Assembly (NCBI GenBank): GCA_963677085.2 | Contig: CAXXFH010000004.1 | Coordinates: 1,178,001 to 1,242,000 of the forward strand | Reading direction: 5' to 3' | Length of the DNA stretch: 64,000 nt | Source: G963677085 sp963677085 | GTDB lineage: Bacteria > Planctomycetota > Planctomycetia > Pirellulales > Thermoguttaceae | Shown: positions 52,270 through 61,486 of the stretch, piece after piece | How the letters are laid out: each line of letters begins with the position of its first letter | Numbering within the stretch: position 1 is the first letter of the stretch | The notes under the pieces: model-generated | Told to the model about the DNA's origin: nothing | Seen by the model: the letters and a program-made list of their open reading frames with translations, nothing else | Databases searched by the model: none | Program-made: the position numbers and the translations under genes

Positions 52270-53435
52270 TTCGTCGATCCTTTCTTCTTGTTATTACGGC
52301 TGTAGAAGGGAAGTTGCACAACGCGGGCAGTTTCCTTGCGCCCACGAATGTCGATCAAAAGCTCGGTGCCCACCGCGCCAAACTCGGGCAGAATATACCC
52401 CATGGCAATCGGCTTCGATAAGGTCGGGGAAAACGTTCCGCTGGTCACCTCGCCGATAGTTTGTTCGCCGGCCAGAATGGAACATCCCTGCCGGGCAACC
52501 CGACGGCCCACTAGTTCCAGCCCCACCCGAACGTACTTCGGCGGCGTCTCTTCGATTTCCTTCAGGGCATCGCGGCCGGGAAAATCGTAGCCGGTCAGAT
52601 GGCATGCAAATCCCACGCCCGCTTGAAACGGATCGATTTGCTCGCTCAGCTCGTGGCCGTACAGAGGCATGCCCGCTTCGAGCCGCAACGTGTCGCGAGC
52701 GCCGATCCCGGTGGGTACGACGCCCAGCGGTTCGCCCATCTCGATCAACGCTTTCCACACGGCCGGCGCGATACTGGCGCCCACGCTCAGCTCGAAACCG
52801 TCTTCGCCCGTGTAACCGGTGCGACTGACGATGCCCCCTTGGCGTTGCGCGGCCGGGTGGAGAATTCGCGCCTGGGCCCCGCGATAGTATTTCATCCATT
52901 GCAAATCCACATCGATCAACGGCTGCAGCAGTTTCATGGCCTGCGGGCCTTGGATCGCAAACATGGCCCAAAGACTGGTCACATCGCTGAAGAGAACTTC
53001 ATGCCCCTGACGCATCGCCCGCTCGGGTGGCAGATGCTCCTGCACCCAACGGACGATCTTTTCGCGGTTCGAGGCATTCACAACCACCACGTAAAACGGC
53101 TGACCGTTGGCGTTGTGATAATGGCCGACCAGCACGTCGTCGAGAATGCCGCCCTGCTCGTTGGTAACCAGGGAATAGCGGATCTGCCCTTCGGCCAAGT
53201 CGCCGACGCGGCGTGTAAGCAATTCGGCCAGAAAGACGGCCGCGCCGGGCCCTTCGAAGCGAAGACGCCCCATGTGCGAAATGTCAGTCAAACCGCCCGC
53301 CGTGCGCGTGGCCACATGCTCGTCGATAATCGACGTATATTGCACCGGCATTTGCCACCCGGCGAACTCGACCATTCGCCCACCCCGGGCGACGTGCCAC
53401 TCGTAGAGGGGGGTATACAGAGCAGATTCTTCCAT
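52266..53435 (-). CDS. gcvT: Glycine cleavage system aminomethyltransferase (T protein)
   Basis: 389 aa THF-dependent enzyme. LYEWHVARGGRMVEFAGWQM, HMGRLRFEGPGA, VSRTGYTGEDGFEL with the folate-site Asp, and GARDTLRLEAGMPLYG are diagnostic. ATG 53435 with GAGG upstream; the additional 58 residues open upstream lack similarity. First gene of the gcv operon. No glycine riboswitch motif was seen in the leader. Confidence 0.95.
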   Translation of the reverse strand: MEESALYTPLYEWHVARGGRMVEFAGWQMPVQYTSIIDEHVATRTAGGLTDISHMGRLRFEGPGAAVFLAELLTRRVGDLAEGQIRYSLVTNEQGGILDDVLVGHYHNANGQPFYVVVVNASNREKIVRWVQEHLPPERAMRQGHEVLFSDVTSLWAMFAIQGPQAMKLLQPLIDVDLQWMKYYRGAQARILHPAAQRQGGIVSRTGYTGEDGFELSVGASIAPAVWKALIEMGEPLGVVPTGIGARDTLRLEAGMPLYGHELSEQIDPFQAGVGFACHLTGYDFPGRDALKEIEETPPKYVRVGLELVGRRVARQGCSILAGEQTIGEVTSGTFSPTLSKPIAMGYILPEFGAVGTELLIDIRGRKETARVVQLPFYSRNNKKKGSTK

Positions 53436-53744
53436 GGATGCCCTCGTCGGTCCTGCTAATGTTGACGAGTGTGAAGCAACTTCACAATCTTCGGCCACAC
53501 CGCGGCAATTCAGCAATGCCCACGGTCCGACTGCCTTATTGTCAAAGATGGGAGGGAAGCAATCGTTCGCTTCCACCACACGAGAAAACGCCATTGTAGC
53601 GGATGCCAACGGAATGGCTAGGGCTTCGGCAAGTTCAGAATTAACGGCTGAGTGCCATCCGGTTCACTACTTTTTTGCCCGTATTCCGCACTGGCTGACA
53701 AGCGGCCAGTGGCACCCAACCCGAAGCCCGAAATCGGCAAGCCA
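53436..53744. other. Spacer upstream of gcvT
   Basis: 309 bp between rnr stop and gcvT start, both minus. A minus-strand TTGACA is present about 95 nt before gcvT, but the -10 position is poor. The paired aptamer pattern of a glycine riboswitch was looked for and not found. Confidence 0.45.
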
Positions 53745-56081
53745 CTATCGTCGCCGCGACTTGGTGCCCGGCTTTTTCTTTTTTCGTCCCCCCACTCGCG
53801 AGCTGGTTTTGCGTGAGGTCTTCGCTTTCCGTTGCCCCGTCTCCCGTTGCCCCTTCTTCGCTTTCGCACCTCGGGTACCCGAACTCGAACGGCCGCCCGA
53901 TAGCCGAGCCAATCGCAGGTCGAGTTGGCGACGGTCGAGATCCACTCGGGCGACGACCACCCGAACTCGATCACCCAACCGATAGACATTACCCTCGCGC
54001 CGCCCCACCAGGGCGTGCATCGGCCGATCGTAGCTGTAGAAGTCGTCGACCAGCGAATCGGCATGCACCAACCCTTCGGCCGGCAAGTCGATCCCCTGTA
54101 CGAACAGGCCCACACTGTCGACGCCGGTGACCACGGCGTCCATCTCCTCGCCAATCCGCCCGGCCAGGTAATGCAGCAACTTCAGCTTCGTCAAATCGCG
54201 TTCGGCCGCTTCCGCCCGTTTCTCACGGTCGCTGCAATGCTCACCAAGCACGACCAGTTCGTCGAGATGCTGTTTCGGCTGCCGCTGATCCAAAATGGCA
54301 TCGACCAGCCGATGCACAGTCAAGTCGGGATAGCGACGTATCGGCGAAGTAAAGTGGCAATAGCACTCGCTGGCCAACGCGTAATGCCCTTCTTCCTCCG
54401 GACTATACACGGCCCGTTGCAACGACCGCAAGGTGGCGAAGTTCACCGCGAACCGCTCCGGCTTATCCTGAACCATGTCCAACAGCCGCTGCAACTCGAA
54501 ACGATCTTCGAGATTGCCCACCTTATAGCCGAGTTCGGTGACGAATTCGGTCAGCACCTTCATTTTCCGCGGCTCGGGCGATTCGTGAATCCGCCGCAAA
54601 AATGGAATTTCTTTTTCGCGTAGCGTTTCGGCCACGGCCTCGTTCGCGGCCAACATAAACTCTTCGATAATCTGATGGCTCTCGGTGTTTTCGACCACGT
54701 GGGCACCGGCCACCCGGCCGTCGCCGTCGAGGTCGACCTTGACCTCGGGCATATCGAGTTGCAGCGAGCCATTCGCCATTCGCCGCCGTCGCAAAAGCAT
54801 GGCCAACTCGTGCATCCGCCCCAGAAGGTCGTGAACCTTAGCGCCCAGCTTTTTCCGCCAGGGCACCGGATCGGCGAGAAACTCGTCGACCTGTTCGTAG
54901 TTGAGCCGCTTGCTGCTACGGATGGCCGCCCGACACAAATCGACGGCCACGCGTTGCCCCTGTTCGGTGAACTCGATGAAAGCGGTCTTGGTATAGCGGG
55001 TTTTGTCTGGCTGGAGGCTGGCCAGGCTGTTGGAGATGATCTCCGGGAGCATGGGCAACACGCGGTCGGGCAGGTACACACTCGTGGCACGCCCATGGGC
55101 CTCGCGATCCAGGGCCGTTTTCGGCTGCACGAAATGCGCCACGTCGGCAATGTGTACCCCCAGACGCCAATGGCCGTTGTCGAGTCGTTCGAGCGAAATA
55201 GCGTCGTCGAAATCCCGGGCGTCTTTCGGGTCGATCGTAAGAATCGTTTCGCCGGTCAGATCGACACGGCCCTCGGGTATCGCTTCCGTGAAGAATTCGG
55301 CCTGCCGGCGAGCGTCCTCAAGCACATCTTCAGGGAATTCGTCGGCCAGGTTGTACTCGTGGATGATCGATTGGGTATCGACGCCCGGCTCTCCCCGTGG
55401 CCCGAGCACTTTGGTGATCACGCCTTCCCCGTCGCGAATCGGCGAGGGAAAGCGAATCATCTCGATGACCACCTTGTCGTCGAGCTGCGCACCCTTGGCG
55501 CCCGGATCGCCGACGAGGATCGGTTGGGCGAACAGCGTGCCGTCGACCTGCACGTAGCCGGACCCGTCCAATTCGAGATACGTGCCGACGAACTGGTTGG
55601 TTTGCCGCTCGATGATTTCGACGATTTCGCCCCGTGGACCGGGCATTCCGCCGCGGCTTTTGCCCAACTGCACGAGCACCACGTCGCCCGTCGAAGCATC
55701 GCCCGCCCGTTTGGCCGGGATGTAAATATCGGCCGGCTTGCCGGTAGATTCTTCGGCCAACTTCGTCGCGAGTGTTTCGACAAACGGCTCCTTGGGCCGG
55801 ACGAATCCGAAACCCTTCGAGGTTCGCTGAAACACGCCCACCACGCGCTGACCCGCCACGGATGGCCCCTTCGCCACCGCGGCCCCAGGCGGTTTAACAA
55901 GGTGTTTGGCCCCGTAAGCGAGTTGCCCTCGGCGGATCATTCGCTTGATCGTCCGCCGCACCTCGACCGTTTCGTCCTTCGAAAACCCCATCCGCTGGGC
56001 AATCATCCGAGCCTTGATCGGCTGGTAATTCTTCCGCAGTACAAACTGCAAGATACGCTGTTCGAGTTCGGGGTTTGGCAT
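53745..56081 (-). CDS. rnr: Ribonuclease R (RNB-family 3'-5' exoribonuclease)
   Basis: 778 aa. N-terminal winged helix (RMIAQRMGFSKDETVEVRRT), cold-shock domain (GFGFVRPKE), RNB domain with catalytic Asp cluster in TIDPKDARDFDDAISLER near residue 270, and an S1 domain (GVDSVGLFVQGIDLPAEGLV). The Arg/Lys-rich tail (KAKTSRKTSSRVGGRKKKKP) may bind RNA. ATG 56081 (MPNPELEQ); the longer frame runs into TTCAGCGGCCAGC repeat. Downstream of a second exoribonuclease gene. Confidence 0.95.
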   Translation of the reverse strand: MPNPELEQRILQFVLRKNYQPIKARMIAQRMGFSKDETVEVRRTIKRMIRRGQLAYGAKHLVKPPGAAVAKGPSVAGQRVVGVFQRTSKGFGFVRPKEPFVETLATKLAEESTGKPADIYIPAKRAGDASTGDVVLVQLGKSRGGMPGPRGEIVEIIERQTNQFVGTYLELDGSGYVQVDGTLFAQPILVGDPGAKGAQLDDKVVIEMIRFPSPIRDGEGVITKVLGPRGEPGVDTQSIIHEYNLADEFPEDVLEDARRQAEFFTEAIPEGRVDLTGETILTIDPKDARDFDDAISLERLDNGHWRLGVHIADVAHFVQPKTALDREAHGRATSVYLPDRVLPMLPEIISNSLASLQPDKTRYTKTAFIEFTEQGQRVAVDLCRAAIRSSKRLNYEQVDEFLADPVPWRKKLGAKVHDLLGRMHELAMLLRRRRMANGSLQLDMPEVKVDLDGDGRVAGAHVVENTESHQIIEEFMLAANEAVAETLREKEIPFLRRIHESPEPRKMKVLTEFVTELGYKVGNLEDRFELQRLLDMVQDKPERFAVNFATLRSLQRAVYSPEEEGHYALASECYCHFTSPIRRYPDLTVHRLVDAILDQRQPKQHLDELVVLGEHCSDREKRAEAAERDLTKLKLLHYLAGRIGEEMDAVVTGVDSVGLFVQGIDLPAEGLVHADSLVDDFYSYDRPMHALVGRREGNVYRLGDRVRVVVARVDLDRRQLDLRLARLSGGRSSSGTRGAKAKKGQRETGQRKAKTSRKTSSRVGGRKKKKPGTKSRRR

Positions 56082-56280
56082 GGGAAGTTCAAAAAGTGGA
56101 AAGTGGGTAGTGATACGCTGAGGGCTGGTCGCTTCAGCGGCCAGCAGAACGGTGTACGTTCCCATGCGTTCCCAAGCCAAAACTCGGAAACAAACAACGA
56201 CGAGTAAACGCAAGTTGCTTGGGGGCCTTTCGCGTATTAGCTGGCCGCTGAAGCGACCAGCCCTCGCAATCCCCTAGTAT

Positions 56281-57255
56281 CTAGCCCCTAGTATCTAGCC
56301 CCTTATACAACTTCCGATTCAGGTTCGGGAAGTAATTCGTCCATGCGCTATCCGTATTGGGATCGTCGCGTAGCAATTGATCGAACGCGTTGATCTTGGC
56401 GTCCAGGTTATCCAGCAGACTCAAAGCCACGGCCTCCAGGGTCATCGGCAACTTGGGGCTACCGAATTCGTAGTCGCCGTGGTGGCTGAGGATCATGTGT
56501 TTCAGCCGCAACACGAGTTCCTTGGGCAACGGCTCGCCGGAGAGCTTTTCTGCCTCGACCACCTTGACGTCGAGCATTTCGACCGCCATTACCAAGTGAC
56601 CGATCAACTGCCCTTCGTCAGTGTAAACCATTTCGCGGTCGTAGCCCAACTCGCGAGTCTTCCCGAGATCGTGCAGAAACGCGCCGGTCAGCAACAGGTC
56701 GCGATCGATCTGCGGATAGCAAGGGCAGATTCGCACCACGGCGTCCATCAGCGCAACCACGTGATCCAGCAACCCACCCAGATAAGCATGATGATTCTTC
56801 ACGCCTGCCGGTGCTTGCGTGAACTGGTTCATGAACTCCTCGTCGACCAGAAAACACTCGATGAGCGTTTGCAGGTGAGGGTTGGTCATCCCGCGAACCA
56901 TTTCCCGCAACCGCCCGACAAGTTTCTCGATGTCCACGGTCGGCTCGGGAATGAATTCGTCTTCGTCGATTTCGGCCGGGTCGATTTTCGTCAGTCGGGT
57001 AGCGATCATTTGCATCGCTCCCTGGAAGAGCTGGGTTGTACCCTCGACACGCACGTAATCGCCGTTGTCGAACGAGCGGTAGACCGACTCATTGGCGTTC
57101 CACATCCGCGCGGGTATTGCGCCCGAGCGATCGGTCAGGTCGACCTGCAGGTAAAGGTTCCCGTTGCGATTCGGGCGCAACTGTTTGTTGGAAGCCACGA
57201 ATACCTCGTTGACCGTTTCCTGGGGACCGAGTTCGCCAATGAAACGCCGCGTCAT
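56281..57255 (-). CDS. 3'-5' exoribonuclease YhaM-like (OB-fold plus HD domain)
   Basis: 324 aa. N-terminal OB-fold (NLYLQVDLTDRSGAIPARMW) and a C-terminal HD domain with GGLLDHVVALM, FLHDLGKTRELGYD and LSHHGDYEFGSPKLPMTLEA. This order matches the YhaM/CBF1 exoribonuclease family. It precedes rnr on the same strand with a 200-bp repeat-filled gap. Head-to-head with proS. Confidence 0.9.
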   Translation of the reverse strand: MTRRFIGELGPQETVNEVFVASNKQLRPNRNGNLYLQVDLTDRSGAIPARMWNANESVYRSFDNGDYVRVEGTTQLFQGAMQMIATRLTKIDPAEIDEDEFIPEPTVDIEKLVGRLREMVRGMTNPHLQTLIECFLVDEEFMNQFTQAPAGVKNHHAYLGGLLDHVVALMDAVVRICPCYPQIDRDLLLTGAFLHDLGKTRELGYDREMVYTDEGQLIGHLVMAVEMLDVKVVEAEKLSGEPLPKELVLRLKHMILSHHGDYEFGSPKLPMTLEAVALSLLDNLDAKINAFDQLLRDDPNTDSAWTNYFPNLNRKLYKGLDTRG

Positions 57256-57503
57256 GAGAAACCTTTCCGAATAGAGAAAAGACGAAAGCCCCTTAGAAAC
57301 GGTTGATTGTAAAGGAAACGGTCGTATTGGGAAACCGGGTTTGCTGCGAAGCCGCGAGCGGTCAAATCAGAAATCACAAATCCCAAATCCTAGATCGTCC
57401 CCCCCCGGCTCCCCTCTTGCCGACGCGACCGAAATTCCCCTACAATGCCGGTTTTCTCAGAACTGTCTTTCCAATAGCCGTCTCCCCGAATTGCCCACAC
57501 GCC

Positions 57504-59255
57504 ATGTTCCAAACCCAAACGTTCATCCCCACGATGAAAGAAACGCCCGAGGGGGCGGAAATTCCCAGCCACGTGCTCATGCTCCGTGCCGGTCTGATCC
57601 ACCAGGTGATGGCCGGGGCCTATACCTATCTGCCACTGGGCCTGAGGGCGCTGAAAAAGGCCGAACGCATCGTCCGCGAGGAAATGGACGCCGCCGGAGC
57701 TGTCGAACTGTTGATGTCAGCCCTGACGCCGCTGTCGCTCTGGGAAAAAACCAATCGGGTGGAGGCCTTCGGCGAGGTGCTGATCCAGTTCCCCGTCCGC
57801 CGCCAGAACCGTAAGGTCCACATGGCCCTGGGCCCCACGCACGAAGAAGTCATCACCGACCTGGTTTCGAAGCACATCTCCAGCTATCGGCAGATGCCGA
57901 TTACGCTCTATCAGGTGCAAACCAAGTTCCGCAACGAGGAACGTCCCCGCTTCGGCGTGCTACGGACCAGCGAATTTCTGATGAAAGACGCCTACAGCTT
58001 CGACACCTCGGTCGAGGGACTCAACCGAAGCTATGAAAAAATGTACGCGGCCTACTGCCGTATCTTCGAGCGTTGCTGTGTGACCTACTTGCCCGTGGAA
58101 GCCGAAAGCGGCCCGATCGGCGGCGACGCCAGCCACGAGTTCATGATTCCGGCCGGCAACGGCGAAGACACCGTGTTGCACTGCGCCCAATGCGGTTACG
58201 CGGCCAACCAGGAGAAGGCCGAGATCGGTGCCCGGGATGTCGTCAAACCCGACGAACCGCTCAAGGACCTTGCCAAGGTCGACACCCCGGGCGCATCGAC
58301 TATCGAGCAAGTAAGCGCCTTCCTGAAAATCGAACCCAAGCAGCTCATCAAAACGCTGATCTACGTGGCCGACGACAACCCGATGGCCGTATTGTTGCGA
58401 GGCGACCACGAGGCCAACGAAGGTAAAATCCGTCGGGCCGTGGGCGCCGAGAAGCTTGAACTGGCCCCGCCGGGAGTGATCGAACGCGTGACGGGCGCTC
58501 CAGTCGGGTTCGCCGGTCCGGTCGGCTTGGCCCAGCCAATCCCGATCTATGCCGACACGGACGTGAAGGCCATGGTCAACGCCGCCACGGGAGCCAACGC
58601 AGCCGACACCCACCTGACGGGCGTCAACCTGGACCGCGACTTCACGGTCGAGAAATTCGCCGACTTGCGCAACGCGGTCGACGGCGACCCCTGCCCTCGC
58701 TGCAGCGGCACGGTACACGAACGGCACGCCATCGAGGTGGGCCACGTCTTCAAGCTCGGCACCAAATACACCGACGCCCTGGGCGCCAACTACCTCGACG
58801 ACAAGGAACAGCTCCACTCGATCATCATGGGCTGCTACGGGATCGGCATCAACCGCATTCTGGCCGGTCTGGTCGAAACGAACCACGACGAGCACGGCAT
58901 CATCTGGCCGGTGACCATCGCCCCGTACGAAGTACTCCTAATGCCAATGAAGGTCAAAGACGAAGCTTCGATGGAACTAACCAAGAAGCTCCACGACGAC
59001 CTGACCGCCGCGGGCGTCGACGTGCTGGTTGACGACCGCGACGCCCGGGCGGGCGTGAAGTTCAACGACGCCGACTTAATCGGCATCCCCCTGCGCGTGG
59101 TCATCGGCCCGCGAGGCCTGAAAGAAGGCAAGCTGGAAGTCAAATGGCGATGGGACAAAGAGGCCACCATGATCGACCTCGACACGGCCGCCGAAACCCT
59201 GACCACGCTGATTCGCGAAGAACGCCAAAGCGGCGAACGGTTTCGCGGTCGGTAA
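57504..59255 (+). CDS. proS: Prolyl-tRNA synthetase (bacterial type)
   Basis: 583 aa class II synthetase. Motif 1 around MAGAYTYLPLGLRALKKAE, motif 2 TKFRNEERPRFGVLRTSEFL, the INS editing domain between motifs 2 and 3 (starting near 235, including KPLGKP-like region and HLTGVNLDRDF), then motif 3 MGCYGIGINRILA and an anticodon domain (DVLVDDRDARAGVKFNDADL). ATG 57504 is chosen because the upstream frame is AAATCACAAATCCCAAATCC spacer. Converges on the sulfatase with a 5-bp gap. Confidence 0.95.
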   Translation: MFQTQTFIPTMKETPEGAEIPSHVLMLRAGLIHQVMAGAYTYLPLGLRALKKAERIVREEMDAAGAVELLMSALTPLSLWEKTNRVEAFGEVLIQFPVRRQNRKVHMALGPTHEEVITDLVSKHISSYRQMPITLYQVQTKFRNEERPRFGVLRTSEFLMKDAYSFDTSVEGLNRSYEKMYAAYCRIFERCCVTYLPVEAESGPIGGDASHEFMIPAGNGEDTVLHCAQCGYAANQEKAEIGARDVVKPDEPLKDLAKVDTPGASTIEQVSAFLKIEPKQLIKTLIYVADDNPMAVLLRGDHEANEGKIRRAVGAEKLELAPPGVIERVTGAPVGFAGPVGLAQPIPIYADTDVKAMVNAATGANAADTHLTGVNLDRDFTVEKFADLRNAVDGDPCPRCSGTVHERHAIEVGHVFKLGTKYTDALGANYLDDKEQLHSIIMGCYGIGINRILAGLVETNHDEHGIIWPVTIAPYEVLLMPMKVKDEASMELTKKLHDDLTAAGVDVLVDDRDARAGVKFNDADLIGIPLRVVIGPRGLKEGKLEVKWRWDKEATMIDLDTAAETLTTLIREERQSGERFRGR

Positions 59256-59260
59256 TCGGC

Positions 59261-60721
59261 CTATTTCCCCGTCCAAACCGCGTTCGCCGGTGGTAGTTCG
59301 CCCGGGCCGCTGCCGTCGGGTAACCGCCAGGGGACGTCGGCACAGCGAGCGATATGCTCGTCAAGAGCCTTCTTCAATCGGGCGACGATTTCCGGATGTT
59401 TCTCCACCAAGTCGGTCTCTTCCTGCGGATCGGCAGCCAAGTTGTAGAGTTGCATCGATTCGTCGGCCGAATTTTGCAGCAGTTTCCAGTCGCCGTGGCG
59501 AACTGCGTAGTAAGGTCGGCCCCGATAGCGACGACCTCCCTCCAGACGCACCCAGTACAGGTAACGGTCCTCTTCCGACTGCGGCTCGCCCAACAGCATG
59601 GGCAGAATGCTGCGGCCATCGATCGAAGTATCGTACTCGGCACCGGCCGCTTCGCAAATCGTGGGAAACAGGTCCATCGTGGCTACCATGCGGTCGCTGG
59701 TCGTGCCGGCCTTAATCCGCCCGGGCCAAACGGCGCAGGCCGCCACGCGGATACCGCCTTCGAACATCTGTTGCTTGCCTCCCCGCCACGGCTGGTTGCA
59801 TGCCCCATGCGGCAACGAACCGCCGTTGTCGCTGGTGAAGAAAACCAATGTATCGCGAGCCAAGCCGGTCTGTTCCAACGTCTCGATCACCTGGCCGATG
59901 CCGTGGTCGAGATGTTCGACAAACGCGCAGTTCTTCGCCCGTTTTTCCGGCACGTCGGGATGCTTCTGCCGGTAGCGGTCCAACCAGTCTTGCGGCGGCT
60001 GAATGGGAAAGTGCGGCGCGTTGTAGGCCAGGTAGAGGAAAAATGGCGCCGAACCGCGGTGTTGCTTCAGATAGTCGCACGTCCATTGGCTGAACAGGTC
60101 GGTAGCGTGGCCCTTGGGGTCAATGACCTGGCGGTTACAACGCATGTAGTTCTGGCCTTCTCGTAGATGGGTCCAGTAGTCGTCCATCATGTCGCCGAGG
60201 AAACCTTGCAGCAGGTCGAACCCACGATCGTTGGGCAGATTGGGCGAACCGAGCCCCAAGTGCCACTTGCCGACCATGGCCGTGCGGTAGCCGGCCTTTT
60301 TGAGCACGGCGGGCAGCGTCGACGTGTTAGGATCGAGGTAACCCCAGGAACTGCGCGAGTAGGTGCGAATTACGCCCGGCACGCCGACGGCGTCCTGGAA
60401 TTTGCCCGTCAACAGGGCCGCCCGGGTGGGCGAGCACACGGTGCAGTTGGCGTAGAATTGCGTAAACTTCATTCCGCTACTGACGAGGCGGTCGAGGTTC
60501 GGTGTCTCCAGATCCTCGGCCCCGTAGCAGCCCAGGTCGCCATAGCCGAGATCGTCGACGAGGATCACCAGCACGTTGGGACGTTTGCCCAACGGTTTTG
60601 CGCCTGGTTCGTCGGCAACGCCTTGCTGTTGTTGAGCCAGTCCGTTGCTCACATGGCCCCATCCCACCAGTAAAACGACGACCATCGCGAAGAACGGAAT
60701 CTGGTGGTACCGACGTTGCAT
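59261..60721 (-). CDS. Secreted sulfatase (arylsulfatase family)
   Basis: 486 aa with a signal peptide (IPFFAMVVVLLVGWGHVSNG). LVILVDDLGYGDLGCYG gives calcium ligands at Asp 56/57. CSPTRAALLTGK holds Cys 96, the residue converted to formylglycine. VGKWHLG, FFTSDNGG and DLFPTICEAAG complete the S1 family pattern. ATG 60721 has GGGAG 8 nt upstream. Likely desulfates polysaccharides in the periplasm or outside; no maturase gene is in the window. Confidence 0.93.
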   Translation of the reverse strand: MQRRYHQIPFFAMVVVLLVGWGHVSNGLAQQQQGVADEPGAKPLGKRPNVLVILVDDLGYGDLGCYGAEDLETPNLDRLVSSGMKFTQFYANCTVCSPTRAALLTGKFQDAVGVPGVIRTYSRSSWGYLDPNTSTLPAVLKKAGYRTAMVGKWHLGLGSPNLPNDRGFDLLQGFLGDMMDDYWTHLREGQNYMRCNRQVIDPKGHATDLFSQWTCDYLKQHRGSAPFFLYLAYNAPHFPIQPPQDWLDRYRQKHPDVPEKRAKNCAFVEHLDHGIGQVIETLEQTGLARDTLVFFTSDNGGSLPHGACNQPWRGGKQQMFEGGIRVAACAVWPGRIKAGTTSDRMVATMDLFPTICEAAGAEYDTSIDGRSILPMLLGEPQSEEDRYLYWVRLEGGRRYRGRPYYAVRHGDWKLLQNSADESMQLYNLAADPQEETDLVEKHPEIVARLKKALDEHIARCADVPWRLPDGSGPGELPPANAVWTGK

Positions 60722-60868
60722 TCTTTTGACTCCCTGGCGATTTTTGCCGACCGCGGTTAACAAAAGCGATGCCTACCGCCAAACCCGTCCCATGGTAGAA
60801 TGGAGGGATCGGCGTGTCAAACATCGACTGGCATTCGACCCTGGGCTGTTTTCTACGGCGTTTCCACC

Positions 60869-61486
60869 ATGGGCCAACCCGCTCCACACTCCCCTGCCCT
60901 GCTGATCATGGCGGCATTCAGCCGTCACGACGACACGCTGCGCTGGGCTCGGCATCGGGCGATCGAACGATTCGGCCCGCTCGCCCTGGAAAGCCCTCGG
61001 TTCGACTTCTCCGAAACGTCGTACTACGAAACGACCATGGGCCTCGGACTGCAAAAGACGTTTTTCGCCTTCGCCGAACCGTTCGACGTCGCCCGGTTGC
61101 CGGACGTCAAGCTGCTGACCAATCAGTGGGAAGACGAATACGCCCGCGACCTGCGCCACGACGAGCCAAGACCGCTGAATCTTGACCCAGGGTATTTAAC
61201 CCTGGGCAAGCTGGTTCTGGCCTCGACGAAGGACTACACCCATCGGATTTATCTCGACCGGGGTATCTACGCCGAAATCACGCTTTACTACCGGCAACAT
61301 CGCTGGCAACACCACGAGTGGACGTTTCACGACTACCGCCGCGACGACTACCAGCAATTCTTCACCCAATGCCGCGACTGGCTCCACGAGCAACAGCGCC
61401 GCCACTGGCAACAGCCGGAAGACTGGCAACCACCAGAAGACAACGAACCCTCGCCGCCGCAGGACAAACCGGAGGACGTCGCCTGA
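60869..61486 (+). CDS. DUF4416 family protein
   Basis: 205 aa. ALLIMAAFSRHDDTLRWARH, FDFSETSYYETTMGLGLQKT, LNLDPGYLTLGKLVLASTKD and RGIYAEITLYYRQH match the DUF4416 pattern. A Gln/Trp/Pro-rich tail follows (HWQQPEDWQPPEDNEPSPP). ATG 60869 is the first start at which family similarity is reached. Its stop overlaps the next gene (TGATG), so it is coupled to the WecA-like transferase. Molecular role unknown. Confidence 0.85.
   Translation: MGQPAPHSPALLIMAAFSRHDDTLRWARHRAIERFGPLALESPRFDFSETSYYETTMGLGLQKTFFAFAEPFDVARLPDVKLLTNQWEDEYARDLRHDEPRPLNLDPGYLTLGKLVLASTKDYTHRIYLDRGIYAEITLYYRQHRWQHHEWTFHDYRRDDYQQFFTQCRDWLHEQQRRHWQQPEDWQPPEDNEPSPPQDKPEDVA

Noticed and set aside
53436..53744. Glycine riboswitch upstream of gcvT
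   Set aside because: The expected conserved aptamer blocks were not found on the minus strand.
54675..56207. 510-codon plus-strand open frame opposite rnr
   Set aside because: Antisense shadow; RNase R is complete on the other strand.
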